From: Dendrophyllia cribrosa
Lineage: Eukaryota > Cnidaria > Anthozoa > Scleractinia > Dendrophylliidae
Direction of reading: 5' to 3'
Assembly (NCBI GenBank): GCA_024195265.1
Contig: JAJLRJ010000006.1
Location: 24,259,270 to 24,323,269 of the forward strand
Length of the DNA stretch: 64,000 nucleotides
The notes below the pieces were generated by a model. That model worked only from the letters and a program-made list of their open reading frames with translations, was not told where the DNA came from and searched no databases. Shown here piece after piece: positions 42,449-53,776 of the stretch. The position numbers were made by a program, and so were the translations under genes. Every line of letters begins with the position of its first letter. The first letter of the stretch is position 1.

Positions 42449-43679
42449 ATCCAGACCTAAAATAATTTACGCATTTGTCAGGTGATGCTTTCAGTGTATA
42501 TGAGCTAAAATGTTATGATACAGATGAAAACTGTTCAATAACCGGTATAAAAAATCTTACCGCTTACAACAAACCCCCACCTGCCCACCCATACGCAAAC
42601 AAATCCAGTGACCTCCGACTCCTAAGTGACCGCTTCTGTTGTCCAACACGTTTCGCTTGATTTTTATTTACCCTTTTTAAGTAAGTGTTTTTTTTTCCAC
42701 CGATCTACTGTTTGAGGTGTTATTGAGTGGGATTGAATTTTCGGGGATGCTAAGATTAGCCAGAGTCTGAGACAAACTTAACTAAAGGAAAATAGCGCTG
42801 CGCCATACATTGTCATTTCAGAAGTTTGTAAATACGGTAAGCTGGTAAACATTATGGAAATGAAAAGGCAATATTTTCGCTTCAGTGTGCGCCTGTGGTG
42901 CTTTGCAATGGAAACAATGAGCCGGAATAGTAAGCTTACTTTTGATATTATTACTAAATAAGGTGCATTGCTGCCAGCAATGTCTCGAACAATATTTAAC
43001 TTTTTCTCGAACACAATTAATTATTAACTCGAATTATTAAATGTGTACTTTACATGTGACTAGTTGCAAAGTTTGAAGGTTGAAAACAATCTCCTTAGCT
43101 GTATTGTAGTTTCATGAATGTTAATTTATTTTTAGTAACTGTAACTAAACGAAAGGAGTAACTTTTCTTGGATTTTTTTCTTTCATTATTATCAGTGGCT
43201 CGCTATCGTCTTACGTTTTAAGGTTCAGATACTGTTGCCGTCAGCGGCCGGACCACGGACCTAGTCCGCAACTTACTTCAAAATATTCATTCATAACTGT
43301 GGTTGCACATTCAACCTGTCAGCCAAAATGTTTTTGTCAAGTCGAAAGAGCATTTCTTTTACACCATTTATACCAAAAATTAGCTCTCTTAGCGCGCTTA
43401 TTCTAATATACAGGAATTCTAAATATAACCAAGTAGTTTGAGGCACCATGAACAAATAATTATCACCAAAACAAAATTCACCAACCTTCGCGACAACTTG
43501 AAATTCCCGCCTTCACCGGCAACAGAAAAGCCTTGAACCGAGATTAAGAAAGCAAACAGATCGATAAATCTTCGGAAAGATTCGTTTTTATTAAAACTTC
43601 GTTTTCTTCCGGAAAATTACATCACGAAGTAAAAGTGGCCGGACCACGGGCTGGCCGGACCAGGGGGCCACATACTGTA

Positions 43680-45145
43680 CTGCCATCTTGGTGTATGCTT
43701 TCATTTGTACTTGCGGCCTTTTCCACACTCAGTCGCTCGTCATTCATTTAAATTTCATCCATGCTTATCACTGAGAGTGCATTGAGGAAGCCTGGAAGCG
43801 TCAATCTGCTTAAGTATGGGTAAATACTTGAATCAAAACACTGATTTCCTTCACGCTTTCGCCATGGTAGCTCGCCATGATACATGTGTCAGGATGGTAT
43901 CCGCTGACCAGACAAACATGAACCATAACATATGAACGGCTGTAATTACAAATGACGCGTGTTTGTTTTTATGCCGACAACACTCGCGTGGCAAGTCTGG
44001 TTTAACTATACTAATACATTTTTTGTTCTTTGTTTGTCTGTTTGTTTTCATAAAACGAAATAGTAGTTTCTGCGTTTCTTGCGTATGACTATCCGGGTTA
44101 TGAGGAGTTGCCACACCAAATAATTTTGAGAGTGATTGATTTCATCGATATTGACATATCAGTGTTGAACTGAACATGTGATATATTATATTATCATTTT
44201 AAATGAAATAGCTGTAGCATTTAAAGAAGCTTTATTCCACTGAGGAATCTTATATAAATGAGGGTATAAAACTATGTTTAGCACTCGAATTGGAGGTTTT
44301 TGATTTGGCCCAGCAAAGATTGCGTGACGTGATTCAGGGGCGTTAAAGCGTTCTTCTTTCACCTCTGTTTTGTAATCACCGTGATATATCATAAAGTAGT
44401 ATTCTGTTTATAATTTTTTCTTCACTGTATTTCTTTTAAGACCCTTTTTGGGTTCGTCTGTCTACATACAGTCAACTCTCGCCTGTTTCAACAATTTTTT
44501 TCAACAATTTACACTTTATCAATGAAACGCTTTTAGTGTTTTGGAGCCTTCATTTGATCAAACCTATCGTTCAATGCTTTAGCAGTGCTTGAATAGGACA
44601 CATGAAGTTTTTTTAAACAAAAATATGCTTCCACAGCTAGCCAGTCTCAATATTAATCGCATCACAGAACAACCACCTTAATTCTATATCATGTAACTAA
44701 AAAAGTTCAAAAAAGTTCAAAGCGAAATTTACGCGGATGAAAGAGCAAAAGGTCCTCTATCCATACTCTTAACATTTAGCCGTTTACTGTCATAGTTCGC
44801 AGGGAATTAATGTTTTAGTTTTTGCGTGCAAACATTTTGCGTAACGGATTTCTAACAAGCTCGTTTTATTTCAAATAATTCGCGATAAATGTTACAGTAT
44901 AAAACCCGTTCTTTCTCGCCTACAGCTTTGAAAATACATTGAAATCTTCATGTCGAAAACATTAAGTGGATATCATGTACCGTTTTCTTGCAGCGATCCC
45001 TTTTCTTCATCAGCCATCGATCTCCATTTGCCGCCATTTTTTTAACTCCGGCTCTCTCGAGGGCGCTCGGCCCAGTCTCTCTCCGCATCACACATCGCCC
45101 AAGCGCTGTGGGCGCGTTGCACCGCCCATTCTTTTCAGCGCCCTG
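43680..45145. other. Gene-free stretch right of the pogo element
   Basis: No exon was recognised. A TATAAAAC box lies at about 44,898, followed by an acceptor-like CGCCTACAG; they could belong to a first exon of the receptor gene further right, but nothing confirms it. Confidence 0.4.
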
Positions 45146-45146
45146 G

Positions 45147-45868
45147 TTGAAGTGAACGGATGTTTACGCCACACACGACAAGCAAAATATCAGTGATAAC
45201 TGATGAAAATGTTTCTAAACAGGAATACAAGTTTACTCGACGTGTTCCAGAAAGACATTGAGAGCATGCGGGCAAGTTATTGAGCTTTACATTGCCTAAA
45301 AAAGTTTTTTTCTCGTTTAGCTTCAAGCGAAGAAATCAAGCTATACAAAGAATACATTCATAGTTTTCAATGAAGTGGAACTTCAGATAAGATTATCGAC
45401 ATTAATTTAATATGGATTAAATAGACAACTTTTGGTGCCCTTCGATGAATGTACTTCTTTTCCTTTTACATTAAACATACCGACAGACAGACATTAAAAG
45501 CATATAATCATGCAATGATATCATCGGTCAAATGAATAAAAAATTCGACAAGTATGGCTTGTCTTCGGACTTTAGCTTCTTTGAAATAGGTACGTTTCCA
45601 TATTGTCACAAAGCTAAGTAGGGTTCACGATGTATGTGCATTTTACTCTTTCACGTTCAAAGTTGGTTCCAAGTGCCCTTGTGTGAAAACACCAATTAGG
45701 GTGATGATTCTAAGCACATACTAAGTGACCATGGAAACGTGTCTATTTCAAAGGAGTCGATGTTTTACCTCTAATAGATAGCCTGTGATGTGCTCTACAT
45801 AATAAAGTAAATATAATGGGTTTCAAATAGGTTTCAGCTCTGCTGGGTGTCCGTTACGTCATGTCTGA
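45147..45868. repeat. Receptor-array upstream repeat, partial copy
   Basis: It matches 53,446-55,935 plus 58,137-58,180 once the three insertions there are removed. Shared landmarks are GAACGGATGTTTACGCCACA, ATGAAGTGGAACTTCAGATA and TTTCAAATAGGTTTCAGCTC. It therefore gives the empty sites for those insertions. It includes a foldback at 45,579-45,755 (TTTGAAATAGGTACGTTTCC and its inverse). Confidence 0.85.
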
Positions 45869-46033
45869 GGCGATATTTTACTTAACAAAGCTCTGTTTTT
45901 TTATCTAATTTATTCGTATTTTTTTTCATGACTAAGGCCTTCCTAACAACTTTCCACCTGCTCCTGATAATGTACTATAAGAAACAAGGGCTGACAACTC
46001 GTTCTCCTGATAATGTGCTTTATTAAAAAACAC

Positions 46034-47155
46034 AGCATCGCACAAAGGTGATTACGATCTCCTTTTTTAATATATTCAATAAACATTATGTACATTTATA
46101 AAAATAGAATGATTATTTCCATGATTCACAAAGTTCAATACTGTTCATTTCCGCTGAGTGTGGTGCGTGGTTAAAATGGTTGAACAACCAAGCAGCCAAC
46201 CGAATGCATTGTCTTTTTTAACCAAAAAAAATATACTGTGACGACAAAAAAAAGAGATCAAAACTTAACTAACCAAAGCATCATTTGTTTGATCGGAATA
46301 GAACGTGGCCTAACTGTAAACGGTAAACACTAACGCCGGAGGAAATAAAAATTTAAAATTTAAAGTAAGATTGTTTTTTTAATTATTTGGATAAGTAGGT
46401 AAACAGAACTCTAGATCTCACGTACATGAGTCACAATTCGTTTCTTCTAAACAGTCTAAATATTTAAAATGATCGTTGTATGGTCATTTTCTCGGGAATA
46501 TAGATACGAAGGAAGGGCAGAAACACACCAGGTTAGGGTTAGGGTTAGGGTTAGGGCAGAAACACACCAGGTCAAAGCTGCGGATGTTACACCATGGACA
46601 AATGAATTGTAAATTAAAAGGCGACGTGTTTGGAAAACTTATATTGCTGCCAGTGGGAAACTCTTCGCATGCATTATTATAATATTGTTCAAGTTTGTTT
46701 AATTAGCTGTTGAAACGGTGATAGCGTGCAGTGAGCGGATGTTTACGTCACGCACGGCAAGCAAAATATCAGTGAATACTGATGAAAATACTTGTTAACA
46801 GTAATACAAGTTTACTCGGCGTGTACCAGAAAGACGTTGAAGGCCTGTGGGCAAGTTATTGAGTTTTACAGTGCCTAAAACAAGTTAAAACAAGCGGTGA
46901 TAGGGCAAAGTACGTTATGTTTACGTCACCCATGACAAGCAAAATATCAGTGATCTAGTGATGAAAATCCTTTCAAACACCAGTTATATCTCGTTAGGTT
47001 CAAGCGAAGAAATCAAGCACAAAGAATACATTCACAATTCTCAGTGAAGTGGAACATCAGGTACGATTATCGACATTAATATCATATGGATTAGATGGAC
47101 GACTTGTGCTGCCCTTCGAAAAATTTTTACTTTTTTCACACTAAACATATCGACA
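46034..47155. repeat. Receptor-array upstream repeat, copy belonging to GPCR 1
   Basis: It matches 52,747-53,750 and 60,361-61,570: TTTCCGCTGAGTGTGGTGC, CATCATTTGTTTGATCGGAA, CACCATGGACAAATGAATTG and GTGAGCGGATGTTTACGTCA-type blocks in the same order. This supports repeated tandem duplication of the receptor locus with its upstream DNA. Confidence 0.8.
46515..46571. repeat. Interstitial telomeric tract (TTAGGG)4 with 18-bp duplication
   Basis: Four TTAGGG units (46,533-46,556) are bracketed by GGGCAGAAACACACCAGG at 46,515-46,532 and 46,554-46,571. Paralogous positions at about 53,250 and 60,850 have a single copy of the flank and no telomeric repeat, so this is an insertion. Confidence 0.9.
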
Positions 47156-47210
47156 GACAGTAAATGTTTTTTTTATATTTTATTAATTTTTTTTTCCAGT
47201 TTTACAGGTT

Positions 47211-47504
47211 TACTGCGCCTTTCAATAACATGCGGAATTTGAAATTGAAATCTCCACCAACGGTTGCGTTATTCCCTGCCGTCAATCATAATTAATACGA
47301 AAGCCAACGGACCATGTAAAAAAGAACAAACAAAATGGATCGAAATCTACCAATCAAAATGCTCGGACGTGACCTTTTAAACTCATTGAAGTGAAGATCT
47401 GTTTCCTGAGAGGTAAGCTAAGGTGATTGACGGCAGTGTCAAACGCAACCGTTGGTGGAAATTTGAATTTCAAATTCGGCCGCATGTTATTGAAAGGCGC
47501 AGTA
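47211..47504. mobile_element. MITE with ~80-bp inverted repeats
   Basis: TACTGCGCCTTTCAATAACA with CACCAACGGTTGCGTT and TGCCGTCAATCA at the left is inverted at 47,423-47,504 (TGATTGACGGCA, AACGCAACCGTTGGTGGA, GGCGCAGTA). The interior is about 100 bp and non-coding. Confidence 0.85.
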
Positions 47505-47649
47505 AGTGAAGTAATTTACAAGAGTATAAATTACCTGTAAATTAAAAAAACAAACAAAGAACAAAGCAAAAGAACAAAATAAATAAATAAATAAACAAAT
47601 AAGGGAGAGAAAAAGGGATGACTGCAAAAGCTGTTTAAAACCGAAAATT

Positions 47650-47941
47650 TCAAACGCGAATTGGAATTGCAAACTGTAAATTTTACTAGCTCAGAATCGG
47701 GAAGCATTTCATTAAATCTAGATTGTGCTGTAGGGATTTCACGCAAATCAGACACACGTGCTTCATACAGTTTTTTGGTATTTATTCCTGATACAGAGAC
47801 CTTTCCAGAATTTTGCACCAACGCATACTCTAGAGGGTCGAAAGGGGGTGTATGTGGGACCGTCTTAGATTTTTGGACTGAAGACTTTGAGCTGCAAAAC
47901 CGACCACGTATAAAAACTTTCATCGGCCTTAACCATATCAA
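47650..47941 (-). CDS. Unidentified ORF, possible mobile-element protein fragment
   Basis: The minus-strand frame reads RPMKVFIRGRFCSSKSSVQK, then PFDPLEYALVQNSGKVSVSG and KLYEARVSDLREIPTAQSRF. The composition is protein-like, while the C-terminal continuation (47,531-47,640) is low-complexity. The plus strand is open over the same stretch, so coding status is uncertain. No family is recognised and no partner copy is in the window. Confidence 0.25.
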
Positions 47942-48206
47942 AAATTAATTCTATGCATGCCAACCTCAACCAAATCCAAATAACAACAAGATTTTTTGTT
48001 AACGAGGATGATCTTGTTGTTCCAAACTATCTCATTCAAAATATCCTCGACTTGATCAGGCGTGGTCGTATTGAATCTAGATCGTAATGTCATACAGTAA
48101 AAGCATACAATCATGCAATGATATCATCGAAGCATTAAACGTCAAAAGAATTTTTAACTAAACATTTCGACAAATAAACGGCTTTTCTTCGTACTTCGCT
48201 TCTTTG

Positions 48207-48472
48207 AAATGGACACGTTCCCATATGCAGGTCACAAAATAGGATTCAAGTATGTGCATTTTATTCTTTCACATTCAAAGTAGGCTTTCAAGTTCACTTG
48301 GGATACTTAGAAGCCCTAGAGTGAAACAACCAAACGTTTTCGCTCATTAACTCTAGTTGGTGGTTTCCCATTAGTGCTTCTAAGTACATCCTACGTGAAC
48401 TTGAAACCTACTTTGAATGTGAAAGAGTAAAATGTACATACTTAATCCTACTTTGTGTCAATTTCAAAGGAG
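48207..48472. mobile_element. MITE, relative of the foldback in the upstream repeat
   Basis: Arms of about 95 bp: TTGAAATGGACACGTTCCCA and CTTTCACATTCAAAGTAGG at the left, inverted as CCTACTTTGAATGTGAAAG and TGTCAATTTCAAAGGAG at the right. The same ends in diverged form occur at 45,579-45,755 and 55,709-55,885. Confidence 0.75.
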
Positions 48473-49124
48473 CCGAAGTACGCCGCCACGCAGATCTACA
48501 CCACACTTTTGCAATAGCTGTGCGAATTCTTTTCTCGGGCGCTGATTGGCTGTTCATTTAATTGTCAATAAGAGTACAGTCGGATAAACCTGACGCCAGC
48601 AGCGAAAGTTTTTACCCTTATCAATGATTTAACTGTTTCAAATGTGTACTAAATTTCATTTCGCTTCGTCACTTTCTTTCCTGCTTTCTTTTTCCTATTC
48701 TGCAATAACTTGAGGACTTTATCCATATCCTGTTGCAAAGAGTATCCTACTTATTCACTGCATGAGTACAGAATATCACAAACGACGCTTCACAGCGCAT
48801 CACAGCGCTTCATCGAGGCCATATTTGATCAATTCTAACAAATGCTATACTGATTGTACCAGTAAGAATTTGAAATTTAGTTTGACTTTTCCATTACAAT
48901 AATTAAAATGCTTGCCTCGGAGCTGGGGTCCTTACTGAATGAAATGTAGGAAACGGAGAAACCAGTGAATTACTCAACTGGATCAAAGTGTGACTAAAAC
49001 ACTTTTATGATATAACATTTATATAAATTACATTACATTATTCATTTTTATTTTATTTTAGTTCTAATAAAAGGACACTGTCTAAGGTTTCCTTAGTACT
49101 GAGTTCCAGCGAAAGCAAGTAACA

Positions 49125-50180
49125 ATGAACAATTCCACGTTAGTTCCGTTCAACTCTTCTTCTGCTAGCTGCTCCTCGTTGGTCTCCACAATGTTTACAT
49201 CAATTCTTGCTGTGATAAGTTCAGCGGCGTTTATCGGGAATATCTTGGTTGTTACAACCTTCATAAAGACCCCCAGCTTGCGGACAAGTACCAATTACTA
49301 CATCGTAAACATGGCTGTCTCCGACCTCCTCGGACCGACTTTGTTTAATTGGCCACTCTATGCCAGTGAAGGAATGCTGACACCTAACATCTACATCAAT
49401 CAGCCTTGGGCTTCACATGTTTGCAAACTAGGAATGTATTTCAGGGCGGTGTCACAGGCTGTTTCGGTTCTTTGTCTGTTGCTGATTGCATTGGACAGAT
49501 TTGTCGCTATTGTTTACCCCTTAAAAGTTATTTTGATTAATGTGAAAATTCGGGTGATTTTTCTGTCATTGTCTTGGTTAATACCCATAGTTTGGGGCTC
49601 ACCTTACGTCTTTTTTGCCAACATAATCAAAATAGAGGATCAAACATTTTGCAATTTTCTGATGAGTGACGGAAGTTTGACAGTTTACAATAGCGTGGGT
49701 TTTGTTTGTTTTTACATTTTCCCTCTTATCACCATCATTGTTCTGTATTCTGTGATTACGAGAGCTTTAAAAAAGAGACCAAGTCCAGGTAACTTGCTAA
49801 AAGTACAAGAAAACGTTAAACGCCGCCAGCAGAACCAGAAGATCGTGAAGATCATGATATCAATCGTGTTTGCTTTTTTTGTTTGCTGGACTCCACTTTG
49901 CGTTTATTTAATGCTTAAAAAGATTAGCCCATCTCTTGAGTCCGCAAATGATAGATTTTTAGTACTTTTAGGTGTTTCTTTCTATATCTGTCCGTCTTTG
50001 AGTACAGCCGTTAACCCTGTCATCCTTTTCGTGTTTAGCACAAATTATAACCAAGCCTTAAAGATTCTCTGCTCGCAGGTTTCTTCTGTTTGTAAATGTG
50101 GGTTTGAAGTAAGTCCGCCTAAAAAACGGGATGTAATGGCAGCACAAGTTAATCTGGAAATGAGAGATACTAAGCTGTAA
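49125..50180 (+). CDS. Class A (rhodopsin-family) GPCR 1, neuropeptide-receptor-like
   Basis: 351 residues with seven membrane segments. Landmarks: N-glycosylation site NNST at the N-terminus, TM1 N39 in FIGNILVV, TM2 D67 in NMAVSDLLG, C100 and C176 for the extracellular disulfide, D124-R125-F126 (DRY variant) at the end of TM3, CWTP at 254-257 in TM6, and N297-P298 in TM7, where NPxxY reads NPVIL. The tail has CKCG cysteines that may be palmitoylated. It resembles cnidarian receptors annotated as galanin/tachykinin/QRFP-like; the ligand is unknown. The coding part is one exon; a TTTTATTTTAG acceptor ends at 49,061, so an upstream non-coding exon is likely. It is paralogous to the gene at 62,566 (roughly 70% identical). 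Confidence 0.93.
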   Translation: MNNSTLVPFNSSSASCSSLVSTMFTSILAVISSAAFIGNILVVTTFIKTPSLRTSTNYYIVNMAVSDLLGPTLFNWPLYASEGMLTPNIYINQPWASHVCKLGMYFRAVSQAVSVLCLLLIALDRFVAIVYPLKVILINVKIRVIFLSLSWLIPIVWGSPYVFFANIIKIEDQTFCNFLMSDGSLTVYNSVGFVCFYIFPLITIIVLYSVITRALKKRPSPGNLLKVQENVKRRQQNQKIVKIMISIVFAFFVCWTPLCVYLMLKKISPSLESANDRFLVLLGVSFYICPSLSTAVNPVILFVFSTNYNQALKILCSQVSSVCKCGFEVSPPKKRDVMAAQVNLEMRDTKL

Positions 50181-52745
50181 GGCTGTTGTATTCCCAGTAA
50201 TTCAGCTTAATGCTCGGATGTACACGCAAACGTAGACCACAACCGTTTACAAAGAGATAGTCAGTGATGGAATGCTTACTAAGAATTCATATTTATCGAA
50301 AAAGCGCTGAAATTGAAAATAGTTTTTTCTTGTTAGAGTTGTAAAATATGATATAATAAAGCATTTTGCTGCTTTTTGGAAGTGAAAAACACACATTTTT
50401 TATTTAAAAAATGGCTTGACCTCATGCTATTTATGACCTCATATCTCGTTACCATAGCAATCGATTCTCCCCAATCTTTGAAGACGGCATTTGGTGACAA
50501 TAAATGCTCTTGAAAAAACTGGGGAAAGTTTAAAACCTTAACCTTAACCCTACTACCCAACCCCACCCCACCCCACCCCCACCCCACACCCACTCCCACC
50601 CCCACTCCCACCCCACCCCCACTCGGACCTCCCGATTCCTAGTCCCGACACTAAACCACTTGACCACCGAACACATATTTAGTAAAGACTAAATTTTGTT
50701 ATTTTAAGGTAGATACGCATCAAAACGTGTGTCTCGGTTGCAAAATCCCTTTAGATCGATTTTAATCTTGCATTAATGACTCCAAATGCGAAACACCTTT
50801 TAGCTTATTATTGTTTATATTCGTTTACAACAAATAAGTTATTGTTATCGCTGGATTCACGTTGTTTTTGTTACGAAACGCTTTCGTAACAAAGCATTAC
50901 GTCACTAAGTTTACAGCTGATGGAAGGAGTGAATTTGGCCACCGTTACCGACAACCCGTTCATTACGCATACGCGTATTCACGGGTTAAAAAAAGGTACA
51001 ATAATCTGAGTTCTTTAATGCATTTTTCAAATTTCGCATTTGTTTTGTTCAGAATTGTTCGACCTTCCTCTTCCCATTTTTCTTTTAGTCTGTCGAGCGA
51101 GCGGACGGTCTACGAGCGGTGAGCGGCGAAGTCGCGAGGAAGGAGGCCGTAAACCCTCGTTCTTTGTTTCTCGCGGCTTCGCTGCTCACCTTTATTTATT
51201 TTTTATTTATTTATTATTTATATATCATAATCCGGCCGCAAAGGTCTCCCATACATGTAAATGTCAGTGCAGGCGTAAATTACTAATTAAAAAAGAAATG
51301 AAATTAAAGGTGCAGGTGTAAATACAATATTAATATTAAAGTTGTCATTGGTCAGCAATATGGGTAGCCATGGCAGACTTGAAGTTTTCGACAGTAGGTT
51401 GTTCAATGAGGGTATTTGAAAAGAGTTCCAATCTTTAACTGTTCTGGTGAAGAAACTATTAACGAATCATTTAAGTTGGAAGGAACGAGTAAAATGAGTT
51501 TTTTCTGAACATAATGTGGAACAGGGATCGGAACCCATTTTACAATTTTGTACATATTCGTCAAACGGAAGATTTTTCTACGTCTCGTAGATCGCGCGCT
51601 CGTTCGACTGCTTAGTGGTGTGCTGAATATTACAACTATTACGGTTGAAACTCTTCCTGGGACCTCACTCGTAAGCGACCAGCCGGCCCTCAGCGACAAC
51701 CTTTACAAAACCCCGTTTACCTACTCAGTCTTCTCAGACAAACTCTGTATCTAAAAAGCTTCGTAAGCGACCGCGTCCATCTTTGGGATCCCTGCGTTTT
51801 ATGCGAGTGCCAAGAGGGAAGAGCGAAAATCTGCCTTCTGTGAGACGGCTTGTATGGCAAGCACGCTAGAAATAAGATCTTGTCTTGGTAAACGGCGGAT
51901 GCCATGTAGCGCGCTGCTCGCGTCAAGCCAAAATGGTCAGACTTCGCTAGCGTGAGATCTTTTGTGGCTACGATGTGTGGTAGGTGTGTCTCAGGGTTCT
52001 AAAACACACGTTTTAAAAAACATACGGCATTTTTCAGACATTGTTAGGCTTTAGGCGCCGGACAAGGTCTGAAAAATGCCTTGTTAGGCTTTACTTTACT
52101 CCCTCCTCTGTTAAGCGGTCAACCTCTATAACACGGTCAGTTGGCTAATTTTCGTGGGTGACCGCTTAATAGATGTTTGGCTGTATGCATATTGAAAGAT
52201 GCTGTCAAGTTTTCGAGCGTCAAGTTGAGCGAAGGCTTCGAAGGTTGCCCGGCGAGGCTATATCAAGTTTGCTCCGAGTCGTGCTACGAGATCAATTGTG
52301 TTTGTATGTCGGTACATACAGACATACAATCTCCAACTTGTGTCTGCTCCACGTGAAATAATTTAGCCACGACTCTGCAGCGTCGCACGAGCAAATAAAC
52401 CATTCGTCAATTAATGCACATTCATAGAATAAAACTTGCCACTATTTTACTGTCGAGTAGCCGCCATCTTGGATTTCACTCGGGGTGAAATCAAATTCCT
52501 CCCATATAAGATGATTGACGGATATGATATATATGATTGACGGATATGATATATATGATTGACGGAAGTCTATTACAAACCACTTAGTGGAGTTTTGAGT
52601 TTTCACTTTAAACGATCGATTAGCAGCGAAATCGTTGGTAACTAGGTTGCTCGATATACAGATGGTAGGCAGTTGTAATAAAACAAAAAACCGGTAGGCA
52701 GTTGTAATAAAAATAATAATATTATTACTAAAATAAAAATTAATG
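50181..52745. other. Gene-free stretch behind GPCR 1
   Basis: It holds a (CCCCA)n-rich tract at about 50,557-50,625, a perfect 14-bp inverted pair GGCATTTTTCAGAC at 52,026-52,039 and 52,067-52,080, and a 25-bp tandem repeat (GATTGACGGATATGATATAT) at 52,511-52,566. The part 50,370-50,530 matches 58,335-58,515 (GACCTCATGCTA, ATCTCGTTACCATAGCAA). No exon was recognised. Confidence 0.6.
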
Positions 52746-52746
52746 T

Positions 52747-53776
52747 GGCAAAAAGATGATTACAATATTCATTTTAATATATACAATAAAGATTATGTAC
52801 ATTTATAAAAAAGATGTTATTTTGATTATTCACAAAATTCAATATCGTTCATTTCCGCTGAGTGTGATGCATGGTTAAAAATGGTTGAACAACCAAGCAA
52901 CCAATCGAATGCATTGTCTTTTTTTTTCAACATTATACTGTGACGAAAAAAAATAAATAAAGATCCAAACTTTACCAGCCAAAGCATCATTTGTTTGATC
53001 GGAATAGAACGTGACCTAACTGTGAATGGTAAACACCATCGCCGGAGGAAATAGAAAGTTAAAATGTAAAGATTTTTATGACGCAGAAACAGTCGTAGTT
53101 CCTTTAAAACTGATATTGATAATTATTTCTCACGTACATGAGTCACGATTCGTTTCTTCTGAACAGACTAAATGTTTAATATCAACGTTAACTTAGACAT
53201 TTTTGTGTTCATTTTCTCCGGAATATAGATAAGGGGGCACGACGAAGGGTAAAAAGGAACCAGGTTAAATCTGCGGATGTTACACCATGGAAAGATGAAT
53301 TGTAAAAGATGAGGAGCATGCAGTTTATGATATGCACCCACAAAAAATAGTAATTAAAGATGAACTCAATTGCTGCCAGTGGAAAACTATTATAATTACA
53401 ATATTGTTTTTGTTTAGTTAGCTGTTGAAACGGTGTTGGGGGTGATAGGTTGAAGTGAACGGATGTTTACGCCACACACGACAAGCAAAATATCCGAGTG
53501 ATAACTGATGAAAATGTTTCTAAACAGGAATACAAGTTCACTCGACGTGTTCCAGAAAGACATTGAGGGCATGTGGGCAAGTTATTGAGCTTTACATTGC
53601 CTAAAAAAGTTTTTTCTCGTTTAGCTTCAAGCGAAGAAATCAAGCTATACAAAGAATACATTCATAGTTTTCAATGAAGTGGAACTTCAGATAAGATTAT
53701 CGACTAATATTATATGGATTAAATAGACAACTTTTGGAGCCCTTCGATGAACGTACTTCTTTTCCTTTTACATTAA
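52747..53776. repeat. Receptor-array upstream repeat, middle copy
   Basis: Third copy of the repeat seen at 46,034 and 60,361. Its right half continues, interrupted by insertions, to 58,180. It leads towards the broken receptor copy at 59.5-60.0 kb. Confidence 0.8.

Larger units (their letters stand above)
37812..43677 (-). mobile_element. Pogo-type DNA transposon, 5,866 bp, TA target duplication
   Basis: Ends read CAGTATGTGGCCCCTGGTCC at the left and, inverted, GGACCAGGGGGCCACATACTG at the right, flanked by TA (37,810-37,811 and 43,678-43,679). Subterminal copies of GGTCCGGCCA occur at about 38,004 and 38,028 and, inverted, at about 43,246, 43,637 and 43,652. They may be transposase binding sites. 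All recognised genes are on the minus strand: transposase, PHD ORF, HIRAN-like gene. A 125-bp MITE is inserted at 39,678. The length is unusually large for pogo because of the cargo. Confidence 0.9.

Noticed and set aside
46533..46556. Chromosome end
   Set aside because: Only four TTAGGG units inside ordinary sequence; it is interstitial.
49082..49294. Minus-strand ORF at the start of GPCR 1 and its twin at 62,550-62,735
   Set aside because: Antisense of conserved receptor codons; conservation comes from the sense gene.
51040..51321. Arg/Ser-rich plus-strand ORF
   Set aside because: Lies in GC-rich low-complexity repeat-like DNA similar to about 15,460-15,540; no splice context or family match.
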